Below, one piece after another: positions 17,804-26,818 of a stretch of DNA of 64,000 bases. The translations under genes and the position numbers were made by a program. The DNA is taken from assembly GCA_964581385.1 (NCBI GenBank), contig CAZOOK010000007.1, positions 105,808 to 169,807 on the forward strand. Reading direction: 5' to 3'. Each line of letters starts with the position of its first letter. Positions within the stretch are counted from its first letter, which is position 1. The stretch is from CAZOOK01 sp964581385. Its GTDB lineage: Bacteria > Pseudomonadota > Gammaproteobacteria > Nevskiales > Nevskiaceae. Under the pieces are notes generated by a model. It searched no databases and was not told the origin of the DNA. It saw only the letters and a program-made list of their open reading frames with translations.

Positions 17804-17830
17804 TTATCGGCTGCACGGTATTCTCCTTTA
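17804..17830 (-). promoter_or_regulatory. sigma-28 (FliA) promoter of the 16587-17768 transducer gene
   Basis: On the minus strand this reads TAAA, exactly 15 bases, then GCCGATAA, the full FliA consensus with correct spacing. Transcription would start near 17798, 30 bases before the ATG at 17768. It lies in the 107-base gap downstream of cheB (read in the transcription direction). FliA itself is encoded at 31841-32587. The AAAGGAG inside it looks like a ribosome site for GTG 17816 but is part of the promoter. Confidence 0.85.
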
Positions 17831-17923
17831 GGAATCTGAAACGTATGCCACGAATTTCAGATTGGGGCGTGTTAGACACGTCAGAACCGCAGCGCAGTGA
17901 TCAAAAATGCATAACGTGCTGCC

Positions 17924-18982
17924 CTAGGCAGCTGCAGCACCGGATCCGGCACTCGCCATCGCCAGCAATTCTTGTGCGACACTGTCCAGCGCCGCCACCG
18001 TTTGCGCGGCACCGAGGCGAACCGCTGCTCCGGGCATTCCCCACACCACGCTGCTTGCTTCGTCCTGTGCGAGCGTGCGCGCACCAGCCTGACGCATGGC
18101 AAACAGCCCACGCGCGCCGTCCTCGCCCATTCCGGTGAGTAAAGCACCGACTGCGTTGGCACCGGCGTGGCTGGCAATGGAGTTGAACATCGTATCGACG
18201 CTCGGCCGATGGCGATTTTCCGGAGGCGCGTCGCTGAGACGGCAGATATAACGCGCACCATCGCGTGCCAGCAGCAGATGTTTGTCGCCCGGCGCGATGT
18301 AAACGTGACCTGGAATAACCTGCTGACCGTCCTCCGCCTGGCACACCGACATCGCCGAGCTGCGATCCATGCGCGCTGCGAACGGCTTGGCGAACATCGT
18401 AGGAATGTGTTGCGTGATCATGATCGCGGGTGCATCAGCCGGCATGCGCTCAAGGACGGCTTTGATCGCTTCGGTGCCACCGGTGGAAGCCCCGATAGCA
18501 ATGATTTGCTCTGTAGTTCGCGACAAGCGCGGTTGTATCAACACGCGGGCCCTGTTCTGCGCCGGCATCGGCCGGCTCGGAATGCGCGCGTGCGCGGCTG
18601 CCTTGAGCTTGGCGATCAACTCATCGGTGTAGTCGCGAAACGAATTGGCAATGTCGATTTTCGGCTTGGTGACAAAATCGAAGGCACCCAGTTCAAGCGC
18701 TTGCAGCGTGGCGTCTGCGCCCTTGTCCGTAAGCGACGACACCATGACTACTGGTATCGGATGCAGACGCATCAGATTCTCGAGAAAAGTGAGCCCGTCC
18801 ATGCGCGGCATTTCCACATCGAGCGTGAGTACGTCCGGCTTGAGACTCTTGATCTTTTCCCGCGCCACATAAGGATCCGAGGCGGAGCCAATTACCTCAA
18901 GCTCGGGATCACTGGAAAGACATTCCGTCAACAGCTGCCGCATCAATGCGGAGTCGTCGACGATCAATACCCGGATAGCCAT
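17924..18982 (-). CDS. cheB: chemotaxis response regulator/protein-glutamate methylesterase CheB
   Basis: Removes methyl groups from, and deamidates, chemoreceptors when phosphorylated. 352 aa: receiver domain at residues 1-120 with phospho-acceptor D55 (TLDVEMPRMDG), linker, and methylesterase domain with the catalytic triad S166 (IGASTGGTEA), H192 (ITQHIP) and D288 (GMGEDGARG). It follows cheD by 9 bases and, with cheR and cheD, forms the adaptation module of the second chemosensory set. Confidence 0.97.
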   Translation of the reverse strand: MAIRVLIVDDSALMRQLLTECLSSDPELEVIGSASDPYVAREKIKSLKPDVLTLDVEMPRMDGLTFLENLMRLHPIPVVMVSSLTDKGADATLQALELGAFDFVTKPKIDIANSFRDYTDELIAKLKAAAHARIPSRPMPAQNRARVLIQPRLSRTTEQIIAIGASTGGTEAIKAVLERMPADAPAIMITQHIPTMFAKPFAARMDRSSAMSVCQAEDGQQVIPGHVYIAPGDKHLLLARDGARYICRLSDAPPENRHRPSVDTMFNSIASHAGANAVGALLTGMGEDGARGLFAMRQAGARTLAQDEASSVVWGMPGAAVRLGAAQTVAALDSVAQELLAMASAGSGAAAA

Positions 18983-18991
18983 ATCGATAAC

Positions 18992-19630
18992 CTACCGGAA
19001 CAACTCGACATCGCCATGATCCGGCCGTGTACGCAGGCGCTTGCTGTACGCACTTTCCGATGCCAGATCGGCCGTGGCGTGCACGGACTCAATACGCCGC
19101 ATGAATGCCTGCCCCGAGTGCGGCAGAAAGCAGACCTTCCTCGCATAAAGATCTCCGAGATCCTCAGCGGCAACAAAGATGCGCTCCGTCGATAGGTAAT
19201 TGCGCACGAACACAACGTTGCGCGCACCGACATGGTGGCTCGAAAAGCTAGGCAGCACTTGCCCGCCTCCAAAGATTTTTGCTTCCAGTCTTTCCCGGCG
19301 AGCGCCGCGCTTGAGCAGTTCGTTGACCAGCAATTCCATTGCATAACTCCCGTAGCGCGCGGAAGCACTGGACGGACTATCAACTTCTGCGGTCGGCAGC
19401 ATGAAATGATTCATGCCGCCCACACCTGCCTCCGGATCGTGGATGCAAGCAGAGACGCAGGAGCCGAGAATCGTGACCAATGCCACATCCTCATTAGTCG
19501 TGTAGTACTCGCCAGGCAACAGCTTGACCGCATCACGCTGGAATTGGCGGTCGAAATAGCGCAGCTTGGCGCGTGCATCACCGCTGTCTTTCTCCCACAG
19601 ATTCCGTGTCGGGCTGGCGCTGATAGTCAT
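18992..19630 (-). CDS. cheD: chemoreceptor glutamine deamidase CheD
   Basis: Deamidates receptor glutamines and in some species partners CheC. 212 aa with the catalytic Cys in ILGSCVSACIHD (C58) and His in GGMNHFMLP (H75), the CheD signature. The N-terminal 45 residues are longer than in minimal homologues. It starts 2 bases after the cheR stop and is followed by cheB. CheC is not in the window; phosphatase activity is provided by CheZ. Confidence 0.96.
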   Translation of the reverse strand: MTISASPTRNLWEKDSGDARAKLRYFDRQFQRDAVKLLPGEYYTTNEDVALVTILGSCVSACIHDPEAGVGGMNHFMLPTAEVDSPSSASARYGSYAMELLVNELLKRGARRERLEAKIFGGGQVLPSFSSHHVGARNVVFVRNYLSTERIFVAAEDLGDLYARKVCFLPHSGQAFMRRIESVHATADLASESAYSKRLRTRPDHGDVELFR

Positions 19631-19632
19631 GA

Positions 19633-20574
19633 TCAGGAATCCGTCGGGCGTAACGCCCTGTAAACCGTGCGCCCCACCGGACGGATCAGGTCAGCGGCAT
19701 GGAAGAAGCTCTCCGAATGGCCAGCGAAGAACAAACCATCGGCCGCAAGTAGAGGAACCATCTTGCGAATGATCGAGAGCTGCGTTGATTTGTCAAAGTA
19801 GATCATCACGTTTCTGCAGAAGATCGCATCGTATGGCCCTTGTAGCGGCCAGTGCGCATCCAGCAGGTTGATCGGTTCAAAAGTAATCAGCCGGCGCAGT
19901 CCGTCGACGACACGGCAGAAACCTTCGTTGCGTCCCGTGCCGCGCAGAAAGAATTTCTGCAATCTTTCGCGGGAGAGCTGCTCGACCCGCTCCATTGGAT
20001 AAACACCACGGCGCGCGAATTCGAGAACTTGTGTGTCGATGTCGCTGGCAACGATCGTCACTGGCGGATTGAACGTTTTGAAATGTTCGACGATCGTCAT
20101 CGCCAGCGTGTAGGGTTCCTCGCCGGTGGACGACGCCGAGCACCAGATCCGTACTGGATCGCTGCTATGACGGCTACCGATCCGCGCCAGATGTTCGCGC
20201 AGTATCGTGAAGTGATGAGGTTCTCGGAAAAATGACGTCAGATTGGTCGTCATCGCATTGATAAACGACTGCCATTCGTCGCTGTCACTGTCAGCGGAGG
20301 ACTCAAGGCGGTCCAGGTAATCGCTGAAGCGTGTGATCTTGAGCGCGCGCAATCGTCTTGCAAGGCGGCTATAGACCATATCCTGCTTGCTCTGGCCCAG
20401 GGAAATTCCCGCGCACGCGTAGATCAGCTTTTGGACGCGCTCGAAATCCTTCTTCGTGAAATGATATTCGCGCACATTGCCGGTGAACGGCGGAATCACT
20501 TCGTCGTCCATCGTGCCGCGCTGATTCCTCACGCCGCTTCCGGAATCCGGTCCCTTGGCAATTGACATACTCAT
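19633..20574 (-). CDS. cheR: chemotaxis protein methyltransferase CheR
   Basis: SAM-dependent methylation of receptor glutamates. 313 aa: N-terminal four-helix region (from about residue 33), then the methyltransferase domain with IWCSASSTGEEPYTLAM near 143 (SAM binding) and YDAIFCRNVMIYFDKSTQ near 248. The first 25 residues are a poorly conserved extension, and a start at the ATG near 20514 (MDDEVIPPF) is possible. It lies between a transducer bearing a CheR-docking tail and cheD. Confidence 0.96.
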   Translation of the reverse strand: MSMSIAKGPDSGSGVRNQRGTMDDEVIPPFTGNVREYHFTKKDFERVQKLIYACAGISLGQSKQDMVYSRLARRLRALKITRFSDYLDRLESSADSDSDEWQSFINAMTTNLTSFFREPHHFTILREHLARIGSRHSSDPVRIWCSASSTGEEPYTLAMTIVEHFKTFNPPVTIVASDIDTQVLEFARRGVYPMERVEQLSRERLQKFFLRGTGRNEGFCRVVDGLRRLITFEPINLLDAHWPLQGPYDAIFCRNVMIYFDKSTQLSIIRKMVPLLAADGLFFAGHSESFFHAADLIRPVGRTVYRALRPTDS

Positions 20575-20654
20575 GTGGTCAATGGGTCCCGGGCTCGCAG
20601 GCTTCCGCGGCGCGGCTAAACAGCGGGGCCAAATTCAGCGCAGAGATCGACACT

Positions 20655-22781
20655 TCAGAACTCCGTCCATTGCTGGCTGTCGGTGTCGAGCACTTCCGGA
20701 ACCGAACGCTTCGCGGCCACGGTGCCCTGTCGCCCGGTCAGAAGATCTGCGGCACCCTCATTTCTCAGGGGTTTGACGGGTATCGCAACCCTGCTTTTCC
20801 TCGTCAAGTCAGCCGCCGCAGCGGCTTCCCGGCGTCGCCCGTGCTTCCGTTGGGTAGTCAGCTCATGGGCAGCGGTATTAGTGTCTCTGTCCGCCGCGGC
20901 ACTTTTCACTCGGTCTTTGAGGACAAACTTGCCGACGGCGCGCACCAATCCGTCCGTCTGTCCCTGAAGGCGGGTAGCAGCCACAGTGGTCTGCTCGACC
21001 AGTTCAGCATTCTGCCGCGTCACATCGTCCATCTGGGCGATTGCCTGATTGACCTGATCGATGCCAGTGCTCTGCTCCACCGAAGCGGCAGTGATTTCGC
21101 CCATGATGTCGGTGACTTTCTTCACCGACGACAGGATCTCGTCCATGGTTTTGCCGGCCTGCTCGACCAGCTTGGTGCCGCTGCCGACCTTGTCGACAGA
21201 ATCGGAGATCAGTGTCTTGATTTCCTTTGCCGCCGCTGCGCTACGCTGCGCCAGCGTCCGAACTTCCGCCGCGACCACCGCGAAGCCGCGGCCCTGTTCG
21301 CCAGCGCGCGCCGCCTCGACTGCCGCGTTCAGAGCAAGAATGTTGGTCTGAAATGCAATGCTATCGATAACAGCGATGATGTCGACAATCTTCTTACTTG
21401 ACTGATCAATTGCCGCCATCGTATTGACGACTTCACCCACCACCTTGCCGCCACGGCTCGCGATATCGGAAGTACCGATTACGAGCTGATTCGCCTGGCG
21501 CGCACTCTCGGCATTTTGCCTAACAGTGCCGGTCAGCTCTTCCATCGACGTGGCAGTCTCTTCCAGGCTGGCCGCCTGCGATTCTGTGCGCGCGGCAAGA
21601 TTGCCGTTACTGGTGTTGATTTCATGCGCGGCCCTATTGATGGAATCAGCGGCCCCATCGATCTGCTTGACCAGAGCGGCCAGGCGCTGCACGGCATTGT
21701 TGCTGCCATCCTTGAGCTGGCCGAACGCACCCTTGAAATTCGCGTCGACAGTTCGCGTCAGATCGCCGTTCGCGACTGCATCGAGCAGATGAACCGTTTC
21801 CTGCAGGACAGTGGCGGTGACATCGACCAGCCGATTGATACCTTCGCTAATCTGGAGCCGGGCTTCTTTCTTATCATCTGTTCGAATTCGCTTGCTGAAA
21901 TCTCCTTCTGCCGCCGCGTTAACGACGTGCGTAATCTCTCCAGCGATTGCGGCATCGGCGGTACGCTCCACCATTTCCGCCACGGAACCAATCTGCTCTC
22001 CGCCCGCCCCGTATATCGGCATAACGGTCACTTGCAGATTCTGCGTCCCAAATATCACCCACTCGCTGCGTGGAGCTCGCCACTCGCGGGCGCCACCGCG
22101 CAGAGCATCCGGCTTGCTGAACACAGCGTCGAACGCCAAACCCACGATGCGCGCTGCCGCGAAGCCGGGCACTACGCTGCGAATCGCACCCTCGATGCGG
22201 CCGAACAATTCTGAGGCGGCCTTATTCACATGGCGGATCACACCACTGTTGTCGACGATCAACATCCTCGACGGCGACGCCTCGAACGCATTAGCGATCC
22301 GGATGCTTTCGACAGAACTGGCTTCTTCTGCGAACGCACTCTGCCTCAACCTAATCTGCATCGCGCCGAGCGCGCGCATCAATCCGGCGTCATCACCATT
22401 GGCGTCGGAAGGGATATTGTCGTCAAACCGTCCCTCGCCCATTGCTTCGGCAACTTCCACTGCGCGCTGCACACGCCAGCCAAAGCGCAGGGTCGCGAAT
22501 CGCGAAATAATTGAACCCACTAAGGCGACCAGCAGCACAACCGACATCGTTGCCTGCATTCCCTCGATGGATGACTCCAGATAGCGGAACCAGAGCAATA
22601 ACGTTCCAGCCGTCAGCGCAATCAGCTCGCATGCCAGACCCATCCGGGATCCCGGAACGGAGCTGCTGGTGCGACCGTCCGCCGACGAAGCCGTTCGAAC
22701 ATGCGTTGCCGCAATATCTGCCCCACTGCCCCCTCGAGCAGACGCTCTATTCGCCTGTGTACCCGGTGTTACGAACTGCAT
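20655..22781 (-). CDS. methyl-accepting chemotaxis protein with PAS domain and C-terminal pentapeptide
   Basis: A 708-residue transducer. Two closely spaced membrane segments lie at about residues 50-95, then a HAMP-like stretch, a PAS domain (MLIVDNSGVIRHVNKAASEL near 190), a second HAMP-like segment and a full methyl-accepting domain with the AFQTNILALNAAVEAARAG hairpin. The protein ends QQWTEF, matching the xWxxF tail that tethers CheR, CheB or CheD. ATG 22779-22781 has GGAG 9 bases upstream; TTG 22820 is less likely. Cytoplasmic (PAS) rather than periplasmic sensing is inferred. It lies between cheW and cheR. Confidence 0.92.
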   Translation of the reverse strand: MQFVTPGTQANRASARGGSGADIAATHVRTASSADGRTSSSVPGSRMGLACELIALTAGTLLLWFRYLESSIEGMQATMSVVLLVALVGSIISRFATLRFGWRVQRAVEVAEAMGEGRFDDNIPSDANGDDAGLMRALGAMQIRLRQSAFAEEASSVESIRIANAFEASPSRMLIVDNSGVIRHVNKAASELFGRIEGAIRSVVPGFAAARIVGLAFDAVFSKPDALRGGAREWRAPRSEWVIFGTQNLQVTVMPIYGAGGEQIGSVAEMVERTADAAIAGEITHVVNAAAEGDFSKRIRTDDKKEARLQISEGINRLVDVTATVLQETVHLLDAVANGDLTRTVDANFKGAFGQLKDGSNNAVQRLAALVKQIDGAADSINRAAHEINTSNGNLAARTESQAASLEETATSMEELTGTVRQNAESARQANQLVIGTSDIASRGGKVVGEVVNTMAAIDQSSKKIVDIIAVIDSIAFQTNILALNAAVEAARAGEQGRGFAVVAAEVRTLAQRSAAAAKEIKTLISDSVDKVGSGTKLVEQAGKTMDEILSSVKKVTDIMGEITAASVEQSTGIDQVNQAIAQMDDVTRQNAELVEQTTVAATRLQGQTDGLVRAVGKFVLKDRVKSAAADRDTNTAAHELTTQRKHGRRREAAAAADLTRKSRVAIPVKPLRNEGAADLLTGRQGTVAAKRSVPEVLDTDSQQWTEF

Positions 22782-22864
22782 TTTTTTGTTCTCCAGCCGA
22801 TCCATATTATCGATCGGCAACTATCCCGTCCTGACTGTGAGCGGCGATCCTGGGCCGCTCTAAA

Positions 22865-23368
22865 TCACGCCGCGGCTTTCTGAGCTTCGCGGTTGAACAA
22901 AGCCATTTCCTCACTTGTCAGCAAGCATTCGATGTTGACGATGATTAGCATCCGATCCTCGATGGAGGCCAGACCTTCGAGATAACGGGTATCCACGGAA
23001 GCTCCGAAATCCGGCGGCAACCGCAGCTCTCCCTGGTTGAGCGAGATCACATCCGATACGCCATCGACGACGACGCCGACGACACGTCCGGCGACATTGA
23101 GAATCATCATCACGGTCAGCGCATCGTATTCGACGCGCCCAAGTCCGAATTTGATACGCAGATCGACCACCGGAACAATCGCGCCGCGCAGGTTGATGAC
23201 CCCTTTCATGAATGCAGGCGCATGCGGGATATGGGTGACGTTGTCGTAGCCGCGGATCTCCTGCACCTTGAGAATATCAACGCCGTAATTTTCGGCGCCC
23301 AAAGTGAAAGTCAGATATTCACGGCGCACACCGTCGGTCTGTTTGCTACGTTTTTCTTCGCTGGCCAT
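22865..23368 (-). CDS. cheW: chemotaxis adaptor CheW
   Basis: Couples receptors to the CheA kinase. 167 aa, one CheW domain from residue 17 (EYLTFTLGAENYGVDILKV) with the conserved GVINLRGAIVPVVDLR near 56. It starts 19 bases after the stop of the adjacent cheA and precedes the PAS transducer, so it most likely serves the second chemosensory set rather than the flhA-linked one. Confidence 0.96.
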   Translation of the reverse strand: MASEEKRSKQTDGVRREYLTFTLGAENYGVDILKVQEIRGYDNVTHIPHAPAFMKGVINLRGAIVPVVDLRIKFGLGRVEYDALTVMMILNVAGRVVGVVVDGVSDVISLNQGELRLPPDFGASVDTRYLEGLASIEDRMLIIVNIECLLTSEEMALFNREAQKAAA

Positions 23369-23387
23369 TCGGTTGCTCCGGCATCAT

Positions 23388-25556
23388 TCATGCTGCGGCG
23401 GAACGATAGGTGCCACGCACCATCTCGGCCGCATCAAGGATCAGTGCGACGCGCCCGTCGCCGAGAATCGTGGCGCCGGATATCCCGGGCACGCGCTTGT
23501 AATTGGATTCGATATTTTTAATGACGACCTGCTGCTGGCTCACCAGCCCATCAACCAGCAGAGCAATCTTGCGCCCCTCGGCTTCAAGCACGACGATGAT
23601 GCCGTGTTCCGGTTCGCGAATTTCCGTCGGGATATTGAAAAACTGGTAGAGGGACATCAGCGGCATATATTCTTCGCGCAATTGCACCACGCACCCTTTA
23701 CCCACCACTGTGCGAACCTGATCCGGCAGCGGCTGCAGTGACTCGATGACGCTGCTCAACGGCACAATGAACACTTCGTTACCGACCGCAACCGACATGC
23801 CGTCAACGATTGCCAGGGTCAGCGGCATGCGGATGGTAATGCGCGCACCACGGCCGATTTCGGACGACAGCTCCACTTGCCCGCCTAGCACTTGAATGTT
23901 GCGCTTGACGACGTCCATGCCGACGCCGCGTCCGGAAACGTCAGTGACCTTCTCGGCCGTTGAAAATCCTGGTGCGAAAATCAGCTGCCAGACTTCAGAG
24001 TCCGGCGCCGAATCGGAAATGGGAATGCCTAGCAGCCGGGCCTTTTCAATGATTTTTTCGCGATTAAGACCTCGACCGTCGTCGATGACTTCCAGAATGA
24101 TCTGACTGCCCTGATGGGCCGCACGCAAAATGATCGTTCCTGTCGGCTCCTTGCCGGCGGCGATACGCACGTCGGGCATTTCGATACCGTGATCGATCGA
24201 ATTGCGTACGAGATGAGTCAGCGGATCAGTGATCTTCTCGATGACGCTTTTATCCAGTTCGGTCGATTCGCCGATCGTCTCCATGCGTACCTGCTTACCC
24301 AGCCGAGCCGCCAGGTCGCGCACCATGCGCGGAAAGCGGCTGAACACGGCTTCGATGGGCAGCATGCGCGTGGACATTACGGCGTCCTGCAGATGTCGCG
24401 CATTCTGGTCAAGCTGTTGTAACCCAATGAACAAACGCTCATTGGCAACGGGATCGAGCCTCTGCGCGAACTGCGAGAGCATCGCGTGTGTGATCACCAG
24501 CTCGCCGACCAGATTAATTAGCGTGTCGATTTTTTCTGTGCTGACGCGGAGTGACGCACCTTCCCCACTGCGTTCGACACGCTTCTGCGTCGCGACTGTA
24601 GTAGCCGCTGCGTTGGCGGCGGCGGTAGCAGCGGTCGTGGCAACAGTCGCCGGGACCGGAGCCGGAGGGGCAGCGGGACTCACGCCCGCGCCGACAACTG
24701 CTGCCGCGGCCACCGGATTCATTACCCGCGGGACGATCGGCGCGGCCGGCGGTGAAGCATCGACGGTTTTAGGCGTAGTGGACAACGCCTTGCCGACGGC
24801 GGTGACTGGAGTGATCTCAAGCTTGCAATCGTCCTCGACCCAAGCGAACACCTCGCGAACCACCGTCTGTGGACAATCTGAAGCCAGTTTGACGATCCAG
24901 GAAACGTAGCAAGTCTCGGAATCGAGTTCCGCGAATGCTGGCGCTTGCTTCAGGTCGATTTCGACATCGGTCGGACCCAGCGCCGCGACTTCGCGCAGGA
25001 TTCTGACCGGATCGTTGCCGCTATGAAATAAGTCCGGCTTCGGAGCAAAAAGGATGCGGTATCCAACTACGACCTCGGCGGCCATGGTCGGTGCCGAGGT
25101 GGCGGCCACAGCCGTCACAGGGTTCGCCGGGATGGATGCCGGAGTATCGGTCGGAGTCGCTCCGGACGGTTGTTCCAGCGCCGTTTGTAATTCGCGCTGC
25201 AGGCCCTCGGTGACTCCACTATCGACGATACCGCCGTCGCGCGCCGCGGTAAGCAGTGCCCGCACTGCGTCGGTCGCGCGCAGCAGCAAATCGACCAACG
25301 GCTGATCGACGCTCCGCTTGCCGGCGCGCACACGGTCAAGCAGGGTCTCGAGATGATGCGCGAAAGCCGCTACTGGCGCGAAGCCAAATGTGGCAGCGCC
25401 GCCCTTGATTGAGTGAGCGGCGCGGAAAATGGTGTTAATAGTCTCTGCGTTATTGGCGGTAATGTCGAGGCGCAACAGCGCCTGTTCCATGACGTCGACG
25501 CCTTCGAAGCTCTCCTCGAAAAACGCTGCATGGAATCGGCCAAGGTCAATCGCCAT
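23388..25556 (-). CDS. cheA: chemotaxis histidine kinase CheA (second chemosensory set)
   Basis: A 722-residue CheA: HPt domain with phospho-acceptor H48 in FRAAHSIKGGAATFG, an Ala/Pro/Thr-rich linker, dimerisation domain (VSTEKIDTLINLVGELV near 340), ATPase domain with N-box HLVRNSIDHGIEMPD and a GRGVGMDVVKRNI lid region, and a C-terminal CheW-like domain. It also contains a segment (about 165-260) like the response-regulator-binding region. A separate CheA is at 28649-30676. It is encoded 4 bases after a single-domain response regulator, its likely partner. Confidence 0.96.
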   Translation of the reverse strand: MAIDLGRFHAAFFEESFEGVDVMEQALLRLDITANNAETINTIFRAAHSIKGGAATFGFAPVAAFAHHLETLLDRVRAGKRSVDQPLVDLLLRATDAVRALLTAARDGGIVDSGVTEGLQRELQTALEQPSGATPTDTPASIPANPVTAVAATSAPTMAAEVVVGYRILFAPKPDLFHSGNDPVRILREVAALGPTDVEIDLKQAPAFAELDSETCYVSWIVKLASDCPQTVVREVFAWVEDDCKLEITPVTAVGKALSTTPKTVDASPPAAPIVPRVMNPVAAAAVVGAGVSPAAPPAPVPATVATTAATAAANAAATTVATQKRVERSGEGASLRVSTEKIDTLINLVGELVITHAMLSQFAQRLDPVANERLFIGLQQLDQNARHLQDAVMSTRMLPIEAVFSRFPRMVRDLAARLGKQVRMETIGESTELDKSVIEKITDPLTHLVRNSIDHGIEMPDVRIAAGKEPTGTIILRAAHQGSQIILEVIDDGRGLNREKIIEKARLLGIPISDSAPDSEVWQLIFAPGFSTAEKVTDVSGRGVGMDVVKRNIQVLGGQVELSSEIGRGARITIRMPLTLAIVDGMSVAVGNEVFIVPLSSVIESLQPLPDQVRTVVGKGCVVQLREEYMPLMSLYQFFNIPTEIREPEHGIIVVLEAEGRKIALLVDGLVSQQQVVIKNIESNYKRVPGISGATILGDGRVALILDAAEMVRGTYRSAAA

Positions 25557-25560
25557 GGCG

Positions 25561-25923
25561 CTATCCGATGACGCGTTTGACCGTAGCGACGAGTTGTTCC
25601 GGATTGAAGGGCTTCACCAGCCAGCCGGTGGCACCGGCAGCCTTACCTTCCTGCTTCTTTTCCGAACCGGATTCGGTCGTCAGCATCAACAGCGGCGTGA
25701 ACTTGTAGTCCGGAAGTTCGCGCAATGCTCTGACCAGCGTTATTCCATCCATGTTGGGCATGTTCACGTCGGCCAGCACCAAGGTGAACTTTTCGCTTTG
25801 CGCCATCTCCAGGGCGATATCACCGTCCGCCGCTTCGGCGACATCAAAACCGGCGGACGTCAATGTAAAAGCGACCATCTGGCGCATCGACGCCGAGTCA
25901 TCAACGGCAAGAATCCGGCTCAT
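25561..25923 (-). CDS. single-domain response regulator (CheY-like)
   Basis: A 120-residue receiver domain with acidic pocket D8-D9, phospho-acceptor D52 (LVLADVNMPNMDG) and conserved K104 (WLVKPF). It lacks an output domain, so it should signal by protein contact. It overlaps the STAS gene by 4 bases upstream and sits 4 bases before cheA, so it is probably the CheY of the second chemosensory set or a phosphate sink. The other cheY is at 31414-31806. Confidence 0.93.
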   Translation of the reverse strand: MSRILAVDDSASMRQMVAFTLTSAGFDVAEAADGDIALEMAQSEKFTLVLADVNMPNMDGITLVRALRELPDYKFTPLLMLTTESGSEKKQEGKAAGATGWLVKPFNPEQLVATVKRVIG

Positions 25924-26267
25924 ACTTGTGCCCTGGCGATATTGAGCAAAGTCGTCGCACCAAGCAGTGCGGCGGCGTTGCGAAGCGTTTCCGATGGACG
26001 CAGGAGTTCGACTTCGCGCCCAGCGGCACGCCGATCTCTGCAGAACAGACAGAAGAGTTGCAGCGCGGCGGCATGGATGCGCTCGACTTCCGAGCCGTCC
26101 AGCACAACCTTTTCACCGTTATCGAGATACGGCAATAGCTGCGCATGCAGCGCCCGCGCCTGTTCGATTCCGAGATCCACGCCTAAATTGACCTGCACGC
26201 TCTGCCCGTCGGACTTACCCGCCGCCGCTGATCCGTTGCGCTTTTTCCCTGAAGGCTGCTTTTGCAT
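25920..26267 (-). CDS. STAS-domain protein
   Basis: A 115-residue protein: a basic, Gln/Lys/Ser-rich N-terminus followed by a STAS domain (GIEQARALHAQLLPYLDNGE through LLNIARAQV) like anti-sigma-factor antagonists. The VVLDGSEVERIHAAALQLF segment is where the phosphorylated Ser of SpoIIAA-type proteins lies; here it reads H-A-A-A, so phosphorylation there is doubtful. The ATG at 26265-26267 has AAGGAGG upstream. Such proteins often sit at the head of chemosensory operons; role here unknown. Confidence 0.88.
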   Translation of the reverse strand: MQKQPSGKKRNGSAAAGKSDGQSVQVNLGVDLGIEQARALHAQLLPYLDNGEKVVLDGSEVERIHAAALQLFCLFCRDRRAAGREVELLRPSETLRNAAALLGATTLLNIARAQV

Positions 26268-26317
26268 TGGCTTCCCCTCCTTAATGTGTACGAATAGCGG
26301 CATTCCGCTTGGAATCT

Positions 26318-26818
26318 TTAGGGCAAACCTGTGCCCGACAGCCCTGGTATATGCAGCAGACGCTTCACGTCGAGCAGCGTCAAAAGGCCGCCGTCGCGGC
26401 TGACGAAGCCGTAAACCGCTTCGTCGCCGCGCTTGTTGGCCGCGACGGGTGCCGGTTTGATGGCGGCATCCGCTACGGTGCAGAGCGCGGCAATCCGATC
26501 CACGCGCAAAGCGACTAGTTCGTGGTGGAGGTCGACGATGATTACGCAACCTTCGTGTGTGCTGCCCGGCGCCATGTCGAGCCGCTGGCGCAGATCGAGT
26601 ACCACCACGATGCGTCCGCGCAGATTGATCACGCCGAGAATCAGCGGTGGCGCGCCCGGAACAGCTTCGATTGCCGCGGTGGCAAGCACTTCGCGGACAT
26701 CATCGATGCGGAGCGCGAATTTCTTTCCGTCGAGTTCGAAACCGACCCAACGTGATATGCGTGTGTCTTCTGCGCGTCGCTTTGGAAGCGCGGTGGCCGG
26801 CAATGCAGCACTCGTCAT
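26318..26818 (-). CDS. CheW-domain protein
   Basis: A 166-residue single CheW domain (RWVGFELDGKKFALRIDDVR from residue 23, GVINLRGRIVVVLDLR near 62). It overlaps the motD stop by 4 bases, so it belongs to the flhA-cheA-motCD transcript and would be the adaptor for the flagellar CheA (28649-30676). The C-terminal half is divergent from standard CheW. Species with this gene order usually carry such a CheW after motD. Confidence 0.92.
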   Translation of the reverse strand: MTSAALPATALPKRRAEDTRISRWVGFELDGKKFALRIDDVREVLATAAIEAVPGAPPLILGVINLRGRIVVVLDLRQRLDMAPGSTHEGCVIIVDLHHELVALRVDRIAALCTVADAAIKPAPVAANKRGDEAVYGFVSRDGGLLTLLDVKRLLHIPGLSGTGLP

